A stretch of DNA of 64,000 bases from Agrypnia vestita. Lineage: Eukaryota; Arthropoda; Insecta; Trichoptera; Phryganeidae. Below, piece after piece: positions 23,990 through 34,275 of the stretch. The stretch spans positions 496,001 through 560,000 of the forward strand of contig JADDOH010000292.1 of the NCBI GenBank assembly GCA_016648135.1, given 5' to 3'. Position 1 is the first letter of the stretch. Every line of letters starts with the position of its first letter. The notes below the pieces were generated by a model that saw only the letters and a list, made by a program, of their open reading frames with translations, was not told the origin of the DNA and did no database searches. The translations under genes were made by a program, and so were the position numbers.

Positions 23990-24558
23990 TGAGAAATGTT
24001 TCCCCAAAACAATAAACATCTCAAAACTGACTGAAAGGTTATATAAAATTTCGACTTTTTTTGATGGGACATGTCAACAAATTTATTTTTTAGTAAAATC
24101 TTTTCACCATATTTTGGAAAACAAACATTATTTTATGAATGTTTTTTCGAAACTTAATTAAAGATTATTTTACGTAATCCGAGATTGCATAAAACCTTGC
24201 GTGGATGGAAGTATTTTGTTTATCTTTAGTCAACAGGTAGATATGTAAATAATTGTAATTAATTGATTTGTTCGATGGCAGGTGTTGCAGCGACCAAGTA
24301 CCGTAGGATTCAAAGATCGAAGGTTCGATCGTCGCAAAAGGCAGTCATAAGATTATTTTCAAAGGGCACGAAGATATCGTTCAACCAATTGAATCATTTT
24401 GTTTACACTTAAAAAAAAAACTTCTTCATGCAGGTGTGTATAAATGAACCTGTCAGTAGATTTTTTGGATCTATATACATATGTTTATTCATATTTTATT
24501 GTATCGAGAGCATTTGCATGTATCCAGAGTAAAGTACGAATTGCTGATATTATCAAAT
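23990..24558. other. No gene recognised
   Basis: AT-rich. A possible tRNA-like word (GAAGGTTCGATCGTCGC at about 24,320) is too isolated to call. Confidence 0.5.
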
Positions 24559-24814
24559 GTGGGGTATTAAAGTAAAAGGCAGCAATATCCAAAAAAAATT
24601 AATGCAGTCATCGAGCATTACTAATTTATAATGTACTGAATTCGAGATTTTACAGGAAACATAGCCTATATATTTATAAGAACCATGATTTTAGAAGAGA
24701 TAGATATGTAAAATCTAGAATTCAGTATATTTTAAATTAGTTATCCTCGGTGACTGCATTCAAAACATTTTCTTAAATTTTTTGGATATTGCTGACTTTG
24801 CTTTTATACCCCAC
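24559..24814. mobile_element. Inverted-repeat element family C, copy 2 (complete)
   Basis: The ends are GTGGGGTATTAAAGTAAAAG and GACTTTGCTTTTATACCCCAC. Further inverted words follow: GCAGCAATATCCAAAAAA / TTTTTTGGATATTGCTG, TGCAGTCATCGAG / CCTCGGTGACTGCA and TGTACTGAATTC / GAATTCAGTATA. AAAT flanks both sides and may be a 4-bp target duplication. It is non-coding, 256 bp, and serves as the reference copy for this family. Confidence 0.8.
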
Positions 24815-24884
24815 AAATAAAGATGCTAGTTTTAAAGTTCAAATTTATTTTTTGTTTGAAATACAAACATATATTTTCTTTTTC

Positions 24885-25305
24885 ATTAGAGAGGATAGAA
24901 CCCCATATTCTTCAATCTTGGCAACCGAATTCTTCTGGCTTCGGCCACATTCATACATCTTCTCATGCATACTCTATGATTTTTGAAGGTTTTTAACTTT
25001 TAACAGGGCCATCCTCCAATATCTGATCATGCTAGGTCTTTTGCGGACACCTTCTAATCCTGCTGTCGTCAACACTCAACTCATGTATTTTCTTAACCAT
25101 TCTCTCCTTGTTCACATGTCCCAATGACCAAACCATCTCAATGATCCTTTTTTATTCTATCTACTACGCTGCAGCCAGTATTATCTCATCTATCGACCAA
25201 ACATTTTCCACACGTGCGCCTTGGCGACCACATTTGTACCATTTTTTTGTCAATTCCAGGCTTCATTTCGATATATTAGAGTTGGCATTAGTACTTCGTC
25301 ATGAA
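24885..25305 (-). pseudogene. LINE C-terminal relic (same family as 54,865-55,160)
   Basis: Minus-strand landmarks in order: DEVLMPTLIYRNEAWN, SLRWFGHWDM, DSRIRRCPQKT.HDQILEDG, and VCMRRCMNVAEARRI. This is the order seen in the tail of many insect LINE ORFs (tyrosine/glutamate block, LRWFGH, RGRPxKTWxDQ, CMxRxMxxxEAR). Frames are broken repeatedly by stops. Confidence 0.7.
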
Positions 25306-25361
25306 CCGCTTAATAAATCACGAGGCCAAATTACTGTAGCGATCAAATAGATAGTATTGTG

Positions 25362-25445
25362 ACTGCACTGAAATTCGAACCAGGAACTCCGGTATGAGAA
25401 TGCAGTTTCATGTCCATTGGATTACGAGGTTCACCGAATTTTTTA
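25362..25445 (-). mobile_element. tRNA-derived SINE family S2, head only
   Basis: Minus strand: CTCGTAATCCAATGGACATG, CATTCTCATACCGGAGTTCC, box-B-like GGTTCGAATTTC, AGTGCAGTCACAAT. It parallels the better copy at 26,074-26,243. The body is missing. Confidence 0.5.
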
Positions 25446-26073
25446 TTTTGCATCCATTTGAGGTTTTTTTCTCAAATATCCTTCGTTGTCGATCAACAGT
25501 ATTTCTTTTCCACAAAACGATGTGCACTGGAAGATGTTTGGCACACATAGTCTTCAAATACAAAGATATAATCAACCTGGAGTGTAAAAAAAGAAAAACT
25601 ATGTAAAGATGTGAATAATTAAGAATTCAAATTATCAATCCAAAAATTGGTGTTTATGCAATTTATAGGCAACCAAAATGAAAAATGAAAATGATTATTT
25701 ACAGCACCCAGAGTAAAAGAATTCTAAAATAAAAGAAATATAGAACAGAGAATCATTGTAGGAGAGATCAATATCAATTTACTCTAAAAAAGACAAGTGT
25801 AAAGGATTACATAATTATTCTTAAAAGTCATAATTTCAGAATAATAAAAAATAATGAATGAATGAAAATTCAACAATAGACCATGTATCAACAAACATTA
25901 TTTAAAAAAATTAATCTAATAGAAACGCCTCTCAGTGATCACAAACAAATTCTAACTGAACTAAAAGTAGCGAAAACGTGAAACAGTAAGCAAGAATATA
26001 CCAGTAAAACAATTGACTACAACAGACGTCATTCATACCTTGATATGATAATAAAAAATAATGCCTCAACCAT
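25446..26073. other. No feature recognised
   Basis: AT-rich DNA without supported features. Confidence 0.55.
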
Positions 26074-26243
26074 CTTTTTTTAACGCTTGAACAGGCCACG
26101 GGACCCAATAATAAAGCGCAGCACATTACGAAAACACCCAGGCTTGAATCAATCACACAGATTAATTGTGACCTCACCGGAAATCGATCCCGGAGTCTTC
26201 AGTGTGAAATGCGAGCGTCATGTCTACTGGGATACGTGAGTCG
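26074..26243 (-). mobile_element. tRNA-derived SINE family S2, best copy
   Basis: Minus strand: CACGTATCCCAGTAGACATG, CACACTGAAGACTCCGGGAT, CGATTTCCGGTGAGGTCACA, ATTAATCTGTGTGA, GCCTGGGTGTTTTCGTAATG, GTCCCGTGGCCTG, then an A-rich tail. The head is tRNA-like. The body is shared with 51,199-51,335 and differs from family S1. Confidence 0.65.
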
Positions 26244-26569
26244 CCCATGCCCTCGCGGAATTACTAGAATTAGAAAAAAAAAAATATGGAATAAGTAAAG
26301 ATTTAATAAAATAAGTAAATGAAGGCAACCAAGAGAAAAAATATAAATTACTTTACAGACGAATAGATGATAAAAATTACAAACAAGAAAGAATGCATAT
26401 AAAATAATGATGAAATATTGAGCAATGATGAATGAAATAAAGGAAATCAAAAATATGTAGTACCTAGTATATTTATTTAAATTGCTGGGAGTAGGTATTA
26501 ACTTATTTTTAAAATTTTAATCCTCTTGATTAGATTTTTATAATTAATAAAAAACATACCAGACATATA

Positions 26570-27023
26570 CAGGATGTTTCATTGTTAGTAGAATTTTTTT
26601 ATAGGATTCCTGTCTTGATAATGAGTCGAAAATGTTCAAGAACCATGACCTAATTAATATTAATAGTTATGGAGACATGTTATATCAAAGTTTGCATTTA
26701 AAAAAAATATTTTTTACTTATTTTTTGTAAACTAGTTGAACTATCATTACAATAAATCGTGAGTATGAAATAATCATTTTCTTTAATACAAGTCAAATAA
26801 AATGATAAAAACCAAAAATTGAACATATAATTTTATACAAGATTTTTATCATTTTATTTGAGTTGTATTTAAGCTTTTTGCAAAGGATAAGAAAGAAATA
26901 CCAATTGAAAAAAAATGCAAACTATGATATTGATATTAAGCCATGGTTACTTGAATATTTTCGACTCATTATCAAGCCAGGAATCCACCTGTATTTTTTT
27001 CCTACTAGCAATGAGACATTCTG
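26570..27023. mobile_element. Fold-back element family E, copy 2
   Basis: The ends are CAGGATGTTTCATTG and CAATGAGACATTCTG, flanked on both sides by TA. The arms carry the family words (ATTTTTTACTTATTTTTTG / TTTGCAAAGGATAAGAAAG, and AAATAAAATGATAAAAACC against TTTTTATCATTTTATTTG). The right arm has an internal deletion relative to copy 1. The TA duplication and CAGGGTGT-type ends suggest a TA-targeting transposon group. Confidence 0.8.
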
Positions 27024-27616
27024 TATTTTGGTTTGCAACAAAAAAAACAGCTAAAAAATGTTCCGCACATCACTGTCACAAGGCAACAACTGGTGTTATT
27101 GTTGCTCGGCAGTTTCATTCATTGTGGATTCAAGCAGCTGAAGGCATCCGAAGCGAGCGGAATGCTCCACTCATACATAAGTCAGTCCGGTATTTTTGCG
27201 CGATACCCTATATGGAGAGCGCGCCTGGGAACACGTAGATCTACACGGCTCTACAGATTGCAGGATACGAAAGAATCTTAAATAGTACGAGTTCTCAGTG
27301 CATCAACAGTGCCACAGTCGACACATTTATATTTAATGAAATTAAATACATTCTCGTAGAAAACGTTACGATTTCCGGAAACATTCTGTCCCGTAATAAT
27401 AATAAAGGGACAGACTTTATGAAAACAGTAACATTTTACATTTGTGAAATGCAAATATACGTTTATTACGAAAATTAGTTGTAACCCGTCAAAAATTACG
27501 GAACATTGGTTCGCGTTTTTGCTAAGCCCTAGTATATATATATATATATGTTAGTTCTAACTACTTTGGGGGTAACCCGCGTCAAATTCTGGTTGTCAGG
27601 ACCAGTCGTCTGCCGA
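27024..27616. other. No gene recognised
   Basis: Contains overlapping short plus-strand frames of no recognisable family and a (TA)n run at 27,533-27,549. Confidence 0.5.
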
Positions 27617-27617
27617 C

Positions 27618-27648
27618 GTTTCGAACAGATCTCACTGCTCATCTTCAG
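27618..27648 (-). other. CTGAAGA-stem-GAAAC (hammerhead-like) motif
   Basis: Minus strand: CTGAAGAT, stem GAGCAG/CTGTTC with loop TGAGAT, GAAAC, then CGTC-GGCA-GACG as a possible next stem. The TGA inside CTGAAGA also ends the minus-strand frame annotated at 27,645. Confidence 0.45.
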
Positions 27649-27993
27649 GGCGCCTTGTCGATGAGCTGCTTCTCCAAAAAGCGTACAACCGTTTGGGTCC
27701 GGAGCTCATCGTCAAGTGAAAGTTTGAAAAATTCTGCGTCAGGTGTTTGTGGAGGAGTGGGTTTCTCCAGCGACGCCGCTAATGAGTTTTGCTCGACTTC
27801 TAGTAATCCGTATATTTACTTTACTATCGTCATTATACAATGTTGAAAAGGTTGGATTTTCTAATTGTTTCGGTGTTTCCATCGTGATATGTGGTTTATT
27901 ATTAATATTATTTGTATTAGGAATTTGATTATTATTATTAAGAATGTTACTCCATGCGGTCAGAAGTCGAATGCTATCGTCTCTGTTGTTCAT
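27645..27993 (-). pseudogene. Unrecognised ORF, probably frameshifted retroelement fragment
   Basis: An ATG frame starts at 27,993 (MNNRDDSIRLLTAWSNIL, then an Asn-rich stretch caused by simple sequence, then YNDDSKVNIRITRSRA). A second frame takes over near 27,820: LLEVEQNSLAASLEKPTPPQ, TPDAEFFKLSLDDELRTQTV, VRFLEKQLIDKAP, then stop. The second frame has ordinary protein composition. A single frameshift would link them. Direct abutment to a Penelope-type motif suggests a retroelement ORF, but no catalytic domain is visible. Confidence 0.35.
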
Positions 27994-28040
27994 TATAACT
28001 AACTAACACATATTGTACCCGTGAAAGCCTTCGATTTAAC

Positions 28041-28060
28041 ATATATATATATATATATAT
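28041..28060. repeat. (TA)n microsatellite
   Basis: Ten uninterrupted AT dinucleotides. Confidence 0.95.
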
Positions 28061-28089
28061 TTAAAATATCTTCTTGACGGTCCACGGTA

Positions 28090-28170
28090 GGCGGCCGTAG
28101 CGACATGCGTAGAGCGGCCGGTTCGGGTTTGCTGGTCCGGGGTTCAAGCCTCATCTCCGGCTTTTGGTTT
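28090..28170 (+). mobile_element. tRNA-like SINE head (third type)
   Basis: GTAGGCGGCCGTAGCGACAT, GCGTAGAGCGGCC, then GGTCCGGGGTTCAAGCCTC. Box-A-like and box-B-like words have the spacing of a tRNA, but no cloverleaf closes. Single copy in the window. Confidence 0.4.
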
Positions 28171-28671
28171 TTAAGCTATGGACGAACAGATAGACAGACG
28201 AATGGATAGATAAGGGAATTATTATGTTTGATAAAATAGAATAAACTACAGTTGAAGTTTTAAAACGGTAGGAATATATTTGTTCCGGAATATAATGTAC
28301 TTACTCCTAAATATTAAACGGACTCATTTTATCAAAAGCTTAGTTATGAGTGAAGTCTATTAGCAATCAAAAGAAGGATAATTCTAATACTTACCCCCTT
28401 AATGTCAGGATAACAAGGTTGTTACATTAGTAATACTTAAAAAATACAGGACGAACGAGTAAAGCTACTATGAGAAATCTCAAGACATCCGTCAAAGGTC
28501 AAATCAGATAGGTTGTCCGATTAGTGCAAAAAGCTACGCTATAACGATTATTACAAATCAAGTTGACACAACAGCCAAAATGTCTATTGAAAATCTCCCT
28601 TGTACCGTGATATTTTTTTGTAATTTCTTCTGGCTGTCTAATCTTATATTTGACGAGTTTTAAAAACTTAC
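28171..28671. other. No feature recognised
   Basis: AT-rich DNA without supported features. Confidence 0.55.
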
Positions 28672-29040
28672 ACTGTCAACTTCCACATGTAGGAGATAAT
28701 AGTATTTAATGTCAAAATTATGTGTTTTCCAAAAAAAGATAACAAAATATCATTTCCATGCGAGGGCATGTTGCAGGTGTGTACTGGCATTTCGTGCATT
28801 TCAATCGAATCCATTATTCCACATTCTTGGCCGAATAAATTGATGCAAAAATATCTCGAATTGTACATATTTAGGGCTGAATATTTTAACGTCATCTCTT
28901 ACAATGAAGGCCCAATTTTCAGCCTTCTGCAATGTTTTAAACCACGCGTATTTCGCGAGCCGACATAAAAAAATACTTTCGATACAAATAATCAATAAAA
29001 ATATGCGTAAAATCGTATTTATAAATTTCAATGAACTCAT
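28672..29040 (-). CDS. Candidate small exon(s) with signal-peptide-like start
   Basis: From an ATG at 29,040 the minus strand encodes MSSLKFINTILRIFLLIICI, then ESIFLCRLAKYAWFKTLQKA, then ENWAFI. That is a charged residue followed by about 15 hydrophobic residues and a possible cleavage region. The frame stops at 28,801. Two good splice donors lie on this strand: ATT/GTAAGAG right after the WAFI codons, and AGT/GTAAGT at about 28,671. A second minus frame (28,668-28,895) contains MHEMPVHTCNMPSHGNDILL and runs into the second donor. No family is recognised and no partner exon is proven. Confidence 0.22.
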
Positions 29041-31424
29041 ATAATCCTACCGATTTAGTTATTACTCCAAACTACCCCCAAAAGCTGAGTCATAAATGTG
29101 TATCAACGGTAACAGGAAACTATGCAAATATAAGCGGTGTTGCAATCTGAAACAGAATGCATTAGATTCATTCACATCCCCCCCGTCCCGCGGGCACTTG
29201 TTGCCCCGCATGCGTTATGTATGAAGCGTCGCCCGGGACCTACCTACAGTACCGCCGGCACCACCCGGCCGTGTGTTTGTATGAATGTGCTTTTGCTCAT
29301 TTGAAATTCAGATTTACGCGGGATCGATACGTGGACGTGAACTTATCTAGTGCGGCTGTCGGTACAGAGACACCGGCGGCCTCTGCACCCGTTTTGTACT
29401 CCTGGTAGATGAACCGCTCCGTTGTGGGTCATACCTTTTGCTAACTGTGCCGCGCAAAGTTTCTAATACGATAAATCGAATAACAGCGAGCACGTACGAT
29501 TCAACATACTGGTGACAGAGAAAAAACAATTTCATTTATGGATAAAACTAGACACGGGAGACGAGATAATAAATAAATCAATCTTTCAACGAAACAGTCT
29601 GTTTGTATCTTTGATGTAAAAAACGTATCAAACCAAAATGCGTGTTAATAAGTGAAGTGCGCGACAAACATTCGCGTGGGTAGGTGTCGGGTGATAAGTC
29701 ATCCTTTCGGAGCGTGACGCGCGGAGTCTGATTCGCGAGCCAGCTCGGCCCGCCTTTCCCCGCCTCTGGGTGCGCCACCTCTGCTCTCCTAATACAAATG
29801 CCGCGAACGTAGTGAAAATTTTAGCCTAGGTCATGCGCCGTACTGAATATGTATGAGCCGAGCCGCTTCCCAGACGATCGCGCCACACACCCGAAATAAT
29901 AAAATGTTTTACAAAACCGCCACGCCATTAAATACAATTGGCCATCTTTCTGCGGGCCGAGGCGCCGAGCTTAGCGGGAAGAGGAAACCAACCCTCCGGC
30001 AGAAAAACTTTTGTTTACATCATCGTTTCAGATTTTGAAAAGTATTGTTATTGTTTTAACACAAATTTTCATCGTCATCGTCGGCGACGCAATATTGTTG
30101 ACGTGGGCTCTGGCTCCTTCAAGTCAGCTTTCCGACCTGTCATCCGCCGTCTTTCCTTAATCCATGAATTCCACTACACATGTGCCCCTCTTATGAAATG
30201 CAGTTCAATACAAACTAGATACTAGCACTTTTCTGGCCAATGGCTTTGCTTTCAGCACTTTCTTCGCTGTACGGATTAGAACGCTCCCAGAATGGGCGCT
30301 ATGTCCTACGCGAAGAGGACTGTAAATCGACAAATGGTTCTGAAGAAATGAGATGCCTTATTTCTGAAAAGGTTAAATTGCTTATGCCATTTTTTTGACC
30401 ATCGCATTATACCACATATCAACAAAACTTCTACTGATCATATCCTCTAATATCAACACAATATACGAAAAATATAGACGGCAATCTAGCGATGTTGAAC
30501 TACTAGATGAATAAATCAAAATTATAGATCTAGATCAATCTCATTCGTGATCAAAGCTCAGCTCCATTCGACTCACCACCATTATAAGAAACAGAAACAT
30601 TTATTAAAATTTAATTTATTTTAAATTTCACTAAAAATAAACAGTTAAAATAAAAAAGTTCTACAAACTAAACAAAAAACCCACAAATAACCATAAATGA
30701 GTTTAAGAATTAGTTTGCATTGTAAGTAAGATTTAATTTTAAATAAATTTTATCTGAATCTGTATATGAATCTATAACTATTTTCGTGTTATAAAAGGAA
30801 CGAAGTTTGGAAAATTAAGTACCTACATAATATTTTCACATTACTGTACTTTGAACATTAAACATTATAAAAAACCGATTAAAAAAAGATAAAGAAAAAC
30901 AAGATGAAAGTACCCAATGAACCTAAATATAATTAAAGACGAATAATTATATATCATTTACAGATTTATGATTAGTGCTTCTGCAGATATACGTTTTTTT
31001 AAAGAATTGTTGTATCATATTTACGGTGTACACATAAAACTATGTAGCGTAAACACAGAGGTTTGAAGAAGAATTCACCATTGTTTATGGTAATGGATGC
31101 CGAAAGAACTACATAATATTTAAATTATTGATGCACGGGAAGTGTTTTTTTACGAAATCTTTTCAGAGATTTACATATTTCCCGCATATTAATGATATCT
31201 TGACGGAAATTGCTATCGTCGAAATTGTTGACACAGAATTTGAAGATATAACTGTGTACAACGCTGACATAATCGATTGTTCTAATATATATGGAGGGAT
31301 TACAAATAAAATGACTCTTTAATGGTATATCGCGAATATTAAAGAGTTCACTGGATCAGTAGTATATTTCATATATTTTAATTATTTTTTACTCATATAC
31401 CTACTTCATCAACGTCTTCGTATG
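29041..31424. other. CpG-rich stretch (about 29,170-30,015), then AT-rich unrecognised DNA
   Basis: The first kilobase is strongly richer in GC and CpG than the window (CCCGTCCCGCGGGCACTTG, CGTGACGCGCGGAG, CGAGGCGCCGAGC). It has several short frames on both strands, none convincing. It could be a promoter/5' exon region. From about 30,240 nothing is recognisable. Confidence 0.4.
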
Positions 31425-31625
31425 TCTTCGGGTCTACGGGTCCGAGTTAGCCTCGGAGAATGGAAAATGTTAAAGAACTTGGAACATAGGGAACGGCATG
31501 ATGTCCCAGATATCCCAAGGAAGATGAAAGCGAGAAGACTGAAGTGGGCGGGACATGAGGCCAGAGTTAACGAGTCCCGTAACATGCACGAATTCTTCTT
31601 CCACAGATCAACAGAAAGCTGTTTT
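31425..31625 (+). pseudogene. LINE tail fragment
   Basis: The plus frame includes PRKMKARRLKWAGHEARVNE followed by SRNMHEF, fitting the RRLRWAGHVxRM signature of insect LINE C-termini. The surrounding frame lacks other blocks. Confidence 0.5.
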
Positions 31626-31903
31626 GGCGAAAATGTGATAAATTTAAATTATCCAAATGATATTCGTAAGGAAAATAAAAAAAAATCTAAAAAATATTTT
31701 GAATCTTATTTATCATCAACGATCTCAGGGAAAAAAATGATAAATGTAACAAATTTAACAGTTTCTTGATCTTCACGCTACTTCTTCTTCTTCTTCATCA
31801 GCCTAGCTTAGCGCCAATAAGGGCTAACAGAGAGGTTTACTGTATTAATTTCTAGTACCTAATTTCTAGCTATAAACAAATATGTTCTTATTCTTCTTTT
31901 TCT

Positions 31904-32330
31904 TCAGCTTTCATCTCTCCACTGCTGGATATAGGCCTCTTCCATACTCTTCCATCCTTCCGTGTTGTTTGCTAATTGTAGCCATTTCTTTCCCCCCACA
32001 GCGGCTATACCGTCGGCCCATATCTTTTGAGGTCTTACGATACCTCTTTTATTCTCCCAAGGTCTCCATTTCAGAATTCTTGGAGGCCATCTTGCAGCAT
32101 CCTGCCTTGCAACATGTCCTGTCCATTGCCATTTTAGATTCGCTACACGATCCATGATATCCACTATTCTAGTTCTGCGCCTAGTTTCATCATTTCTAAT
32201 TCTATCTCTTACTTACTTGGATCTCTCCATGGATCGTTGCGTGCATTTGAGTTTTTCTATACATTTCTTTGTAAGAGCCATAGTCTCCACTCCATACGTC
32301 ATCACTGATATAATAGCAAATTAAATACAA
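31904..32330 (-). pseudogene. RTE-like LINE reverse-transcriptase C-terminal relic
   Basis: Minus-strand order: ISVMTYGVETMALTKKCIEK, CTQRSMERSK, a stop, VRDRIRNDETRRRTRIVDI, MDRVANLKWQWTGHVARQD, ARWPPRILKWRPWENKRGIV, RPQKIWADGIAAVGGKKWLQ, then a tail EEAYIQQWRDES. This matches block by block the end of RTE-like ORFs common in Lepidoptera and other insects (LTYGAETW, AMERAMLG, RDRIRNE, LKWQWAGHI, RPRTGKRS, YVQQW). It is 5' truncated, with at least one in-frame TAA, and is the best-preserved RTE fragment here. Confidence 0.85.
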
Positions 32331-33179
32331 TCTTCACACTGATTTACTATTATTTATGACGATGATATGAAAATAATCAGAACTATTCTAAGGCTTGTTG
32401 GCGGTGCGTTTTTGAGAGCAGATTCATTCAGTATAAACGGTTAACACGAAGTTTTTAAAGTGTTTTAATTAGTTAGAAGTAAAAAATATTACAACAGCTC
32501 ATCAGCTGATACATCGCTGTATCTAACTATTCAGTCTATTTGCAATATCCATTGCCATTTTATTTTTGTTATTAATTGCGTTGCACAATTACATTACACG
32601 GTTAAAATTTGTATTAATATAAATAATTTTTTTATGTAAAATCACATTCGCTTTTGTTTATTTATTTTGATATAAATAAGTATTTAGAAATTTTCTTACA
32701 AATAACATAGGATTACAGTTAGATAATTTAGAAAAAGTTTTAATAGAAAATTAACTACTATAAATTAATAACCTTATCCTTCTTGCCAATAATTACTTTT
32801 TAAATTTGTTTTCACATTAGTTCTAAATTAGTTCTTTAACTGCCATAAATTTGTTTTTGTTTTATTAATGTCTATACTTCGAATATTATTTTTAATACAT
32901 ATATTGTATCCTGACGAAGACATTGGCCTCGAAAAATGTTAATAATTCAATAAATGGTGGCTTAATACAGTGTTTACCTTTTATTAATATAAATAATGTT
33001 ACAAGGTAATATTGTTGTTAAAGAAGATGTAAAATTATTTGGTTTGTTCATTACTTTTAGTTAAAAACTAAAGGTTAATCTTGAAAAATATTAGTTTTTT
33101 CTTTTCCGAAATTCAATAACATAAAATATTTTTTAATGTTATTAAGTCATTGTGTTGTAACCTTTATTTTAACATAAGA
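32331..33179. other. AT-rich DNA with a hammerhead-like motif at 32,911-32,936
   Basis: At 32,911 CTGACGAAGACATTGGCCTC is followed by GAAAAATG and then TTCAATAAATGGTGGC. This is a degraded version of the CTGADGA...GAAAC motif. Nothing else is recognised. Confidence 0.4.
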
Positions 33180-33660
33180 TTAGAGCGTCGCAGCACTAGC
33201 GATGCCTACCCACCGGGTGGGTAAACATAGGTTCGCCCTGGAGATGAACTCTGAAATACATTATCGCACGCCCGAATCGAGTCCCACGACGCTGAACGAG
33301 TCATTTAGGTCGGACCCGGCGGATCTCTGGAGCCCTTTGTCTGAACATTCGCGAGGGCTCGCCGGCACGTCGAGAGAGCAGCTCCGAGTCGGGACGGCGA
33401 CACATCCGCGAGCCTCGCGACCAGCCCTCGCGAGCATTGTGTCGGGCGGATGTCGCGGGTGGGTGGTTAATGGTTGGAAAGTGTTGCCGCGCTGGGTGCG
33501 GACGAGGCCTACGTAGGATCGTAATGGCGGGTAACGGCACGGCTCGTAAACTGTTTAAAATTGCCGTTAATTGTCTTCGCGAGTCTCGGGACGCGTGCCC
33601 GGACTGCGATCGCGAGTGATTAACTACCCGGACAGAATAAACTCCTACCTGGCGAAACCG
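33180..33660. promoter_or_regulatory. CpG-rich island, possible promoter/5' exon or regulatory element
   Basis: About 480 bp of sequence with dense CpG (GCGAGGGCTCGCCGGCACG, CGGGACGGCGACACATCCGC, GGACGCGTGCCCGGACTGCG) inside AT-rich DNA. Frames of 60-104 codons overlap on both strands, as expected from GC-rich sequence, so none is called. CGCGAG/CTCGCG words recur at least six times. Function is inferred from composition only. Confidence 0.3.
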
Positions 33661-33871
33661 CCGCGCACCGACTTATTGAGCAATGAGCGCTGCGTCGCTA
33701 TTTTTAGCCGGGACTGTGTGAACCGAACATCTACCGATGGGTGAATACGAGTATGTTCGGGCAGTTTTCTTGGATTACGGAAACGATGAAATTTGAGTGT
33801 GGCTCCATTTTATTTCAAAATTTCCGTTTGCTAAATTAACCTACAAATAGAATTATGGAGATGTTGATATA

Positions 33872-34089
33872 TGTGGGGTATAAAAGCAAAGACAGCAATG
33901 TCCAAAAAAATAATATGAAAATGTTTTGAATGCTCTCTCCGAGGATTAGGTACTTATTTAAAATGTACTGAATTTTAGATTTTATCATTTATCTATTACC
34001 TTACAAAATCATGTTCCTATATATTTATAGACTATGTTTCCTATAAAATCAGGAATTCAGTACATTATTAATTAGTAATCCTCGATGAC
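33872..34089. mobile_element. Inverted-repeat element family C, copy 3 (right end replaced)
   Basis: Left end GTGGGGTATAAAAGCAAAGA, CAGCAATGTCC. The right half reads GAATTCAGTACATTATTAAT, TAATCCTCGATGACGG and then switches abruptly to family A sequence at about 34,092. The terminal TATACCCCAC is missing. Confidence 0.7.
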
Positions 34090-34275
34090 GGTATCGCCAC
34101 GAGTCTACTTTGCTAGTAGACTCGTGGCGACGATTAAGAAGATCTATCAAATTTTCGTTAAAAAAAATAATAATTATAGTATAATTTTGGATTTTTCAAA
34201 TTTTTAATGTTTTTTCCATACAAGTTGTATGGAGATTCTGACGCATATGGTAGTCTTGTCTTTTATGGGTTATTT
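34090..34275 (+). repeat. Family A fragment with a 16-bp perfect hairpin at its edge
   Basis: TCGCCACGAGTCTACT (34,094-34,109) is followed after 5 nt by its exact complement (34,115-34,130). Family A body follows: GACGATTAAGAAGATCTATC, ATTATAGTATAATTTTGG and TTTTATGGGTTA. A short inverted duplication of family A sits precisely at the junction with element C3. Confidence 0.75.

Noticed and set aside
23898..24161. 87-codon plus-strand frame
   Set aside because: AT-rich composition, no recognisable family, no neighbouring support; it overlaps the edge of repeat H.
24290..24350. Another tRNA-like SINE head
   Set aside because: Only one box-B-like word (AAGGTTCGATCGTCGC) and no body shared with other copies.
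33202..33619. Three overlapping frames of 60-104 codons
   Set aside because: They are open simultaneously on both strands in CpG-rich sequence and have no recognisable family. Better treated as a composition effect.
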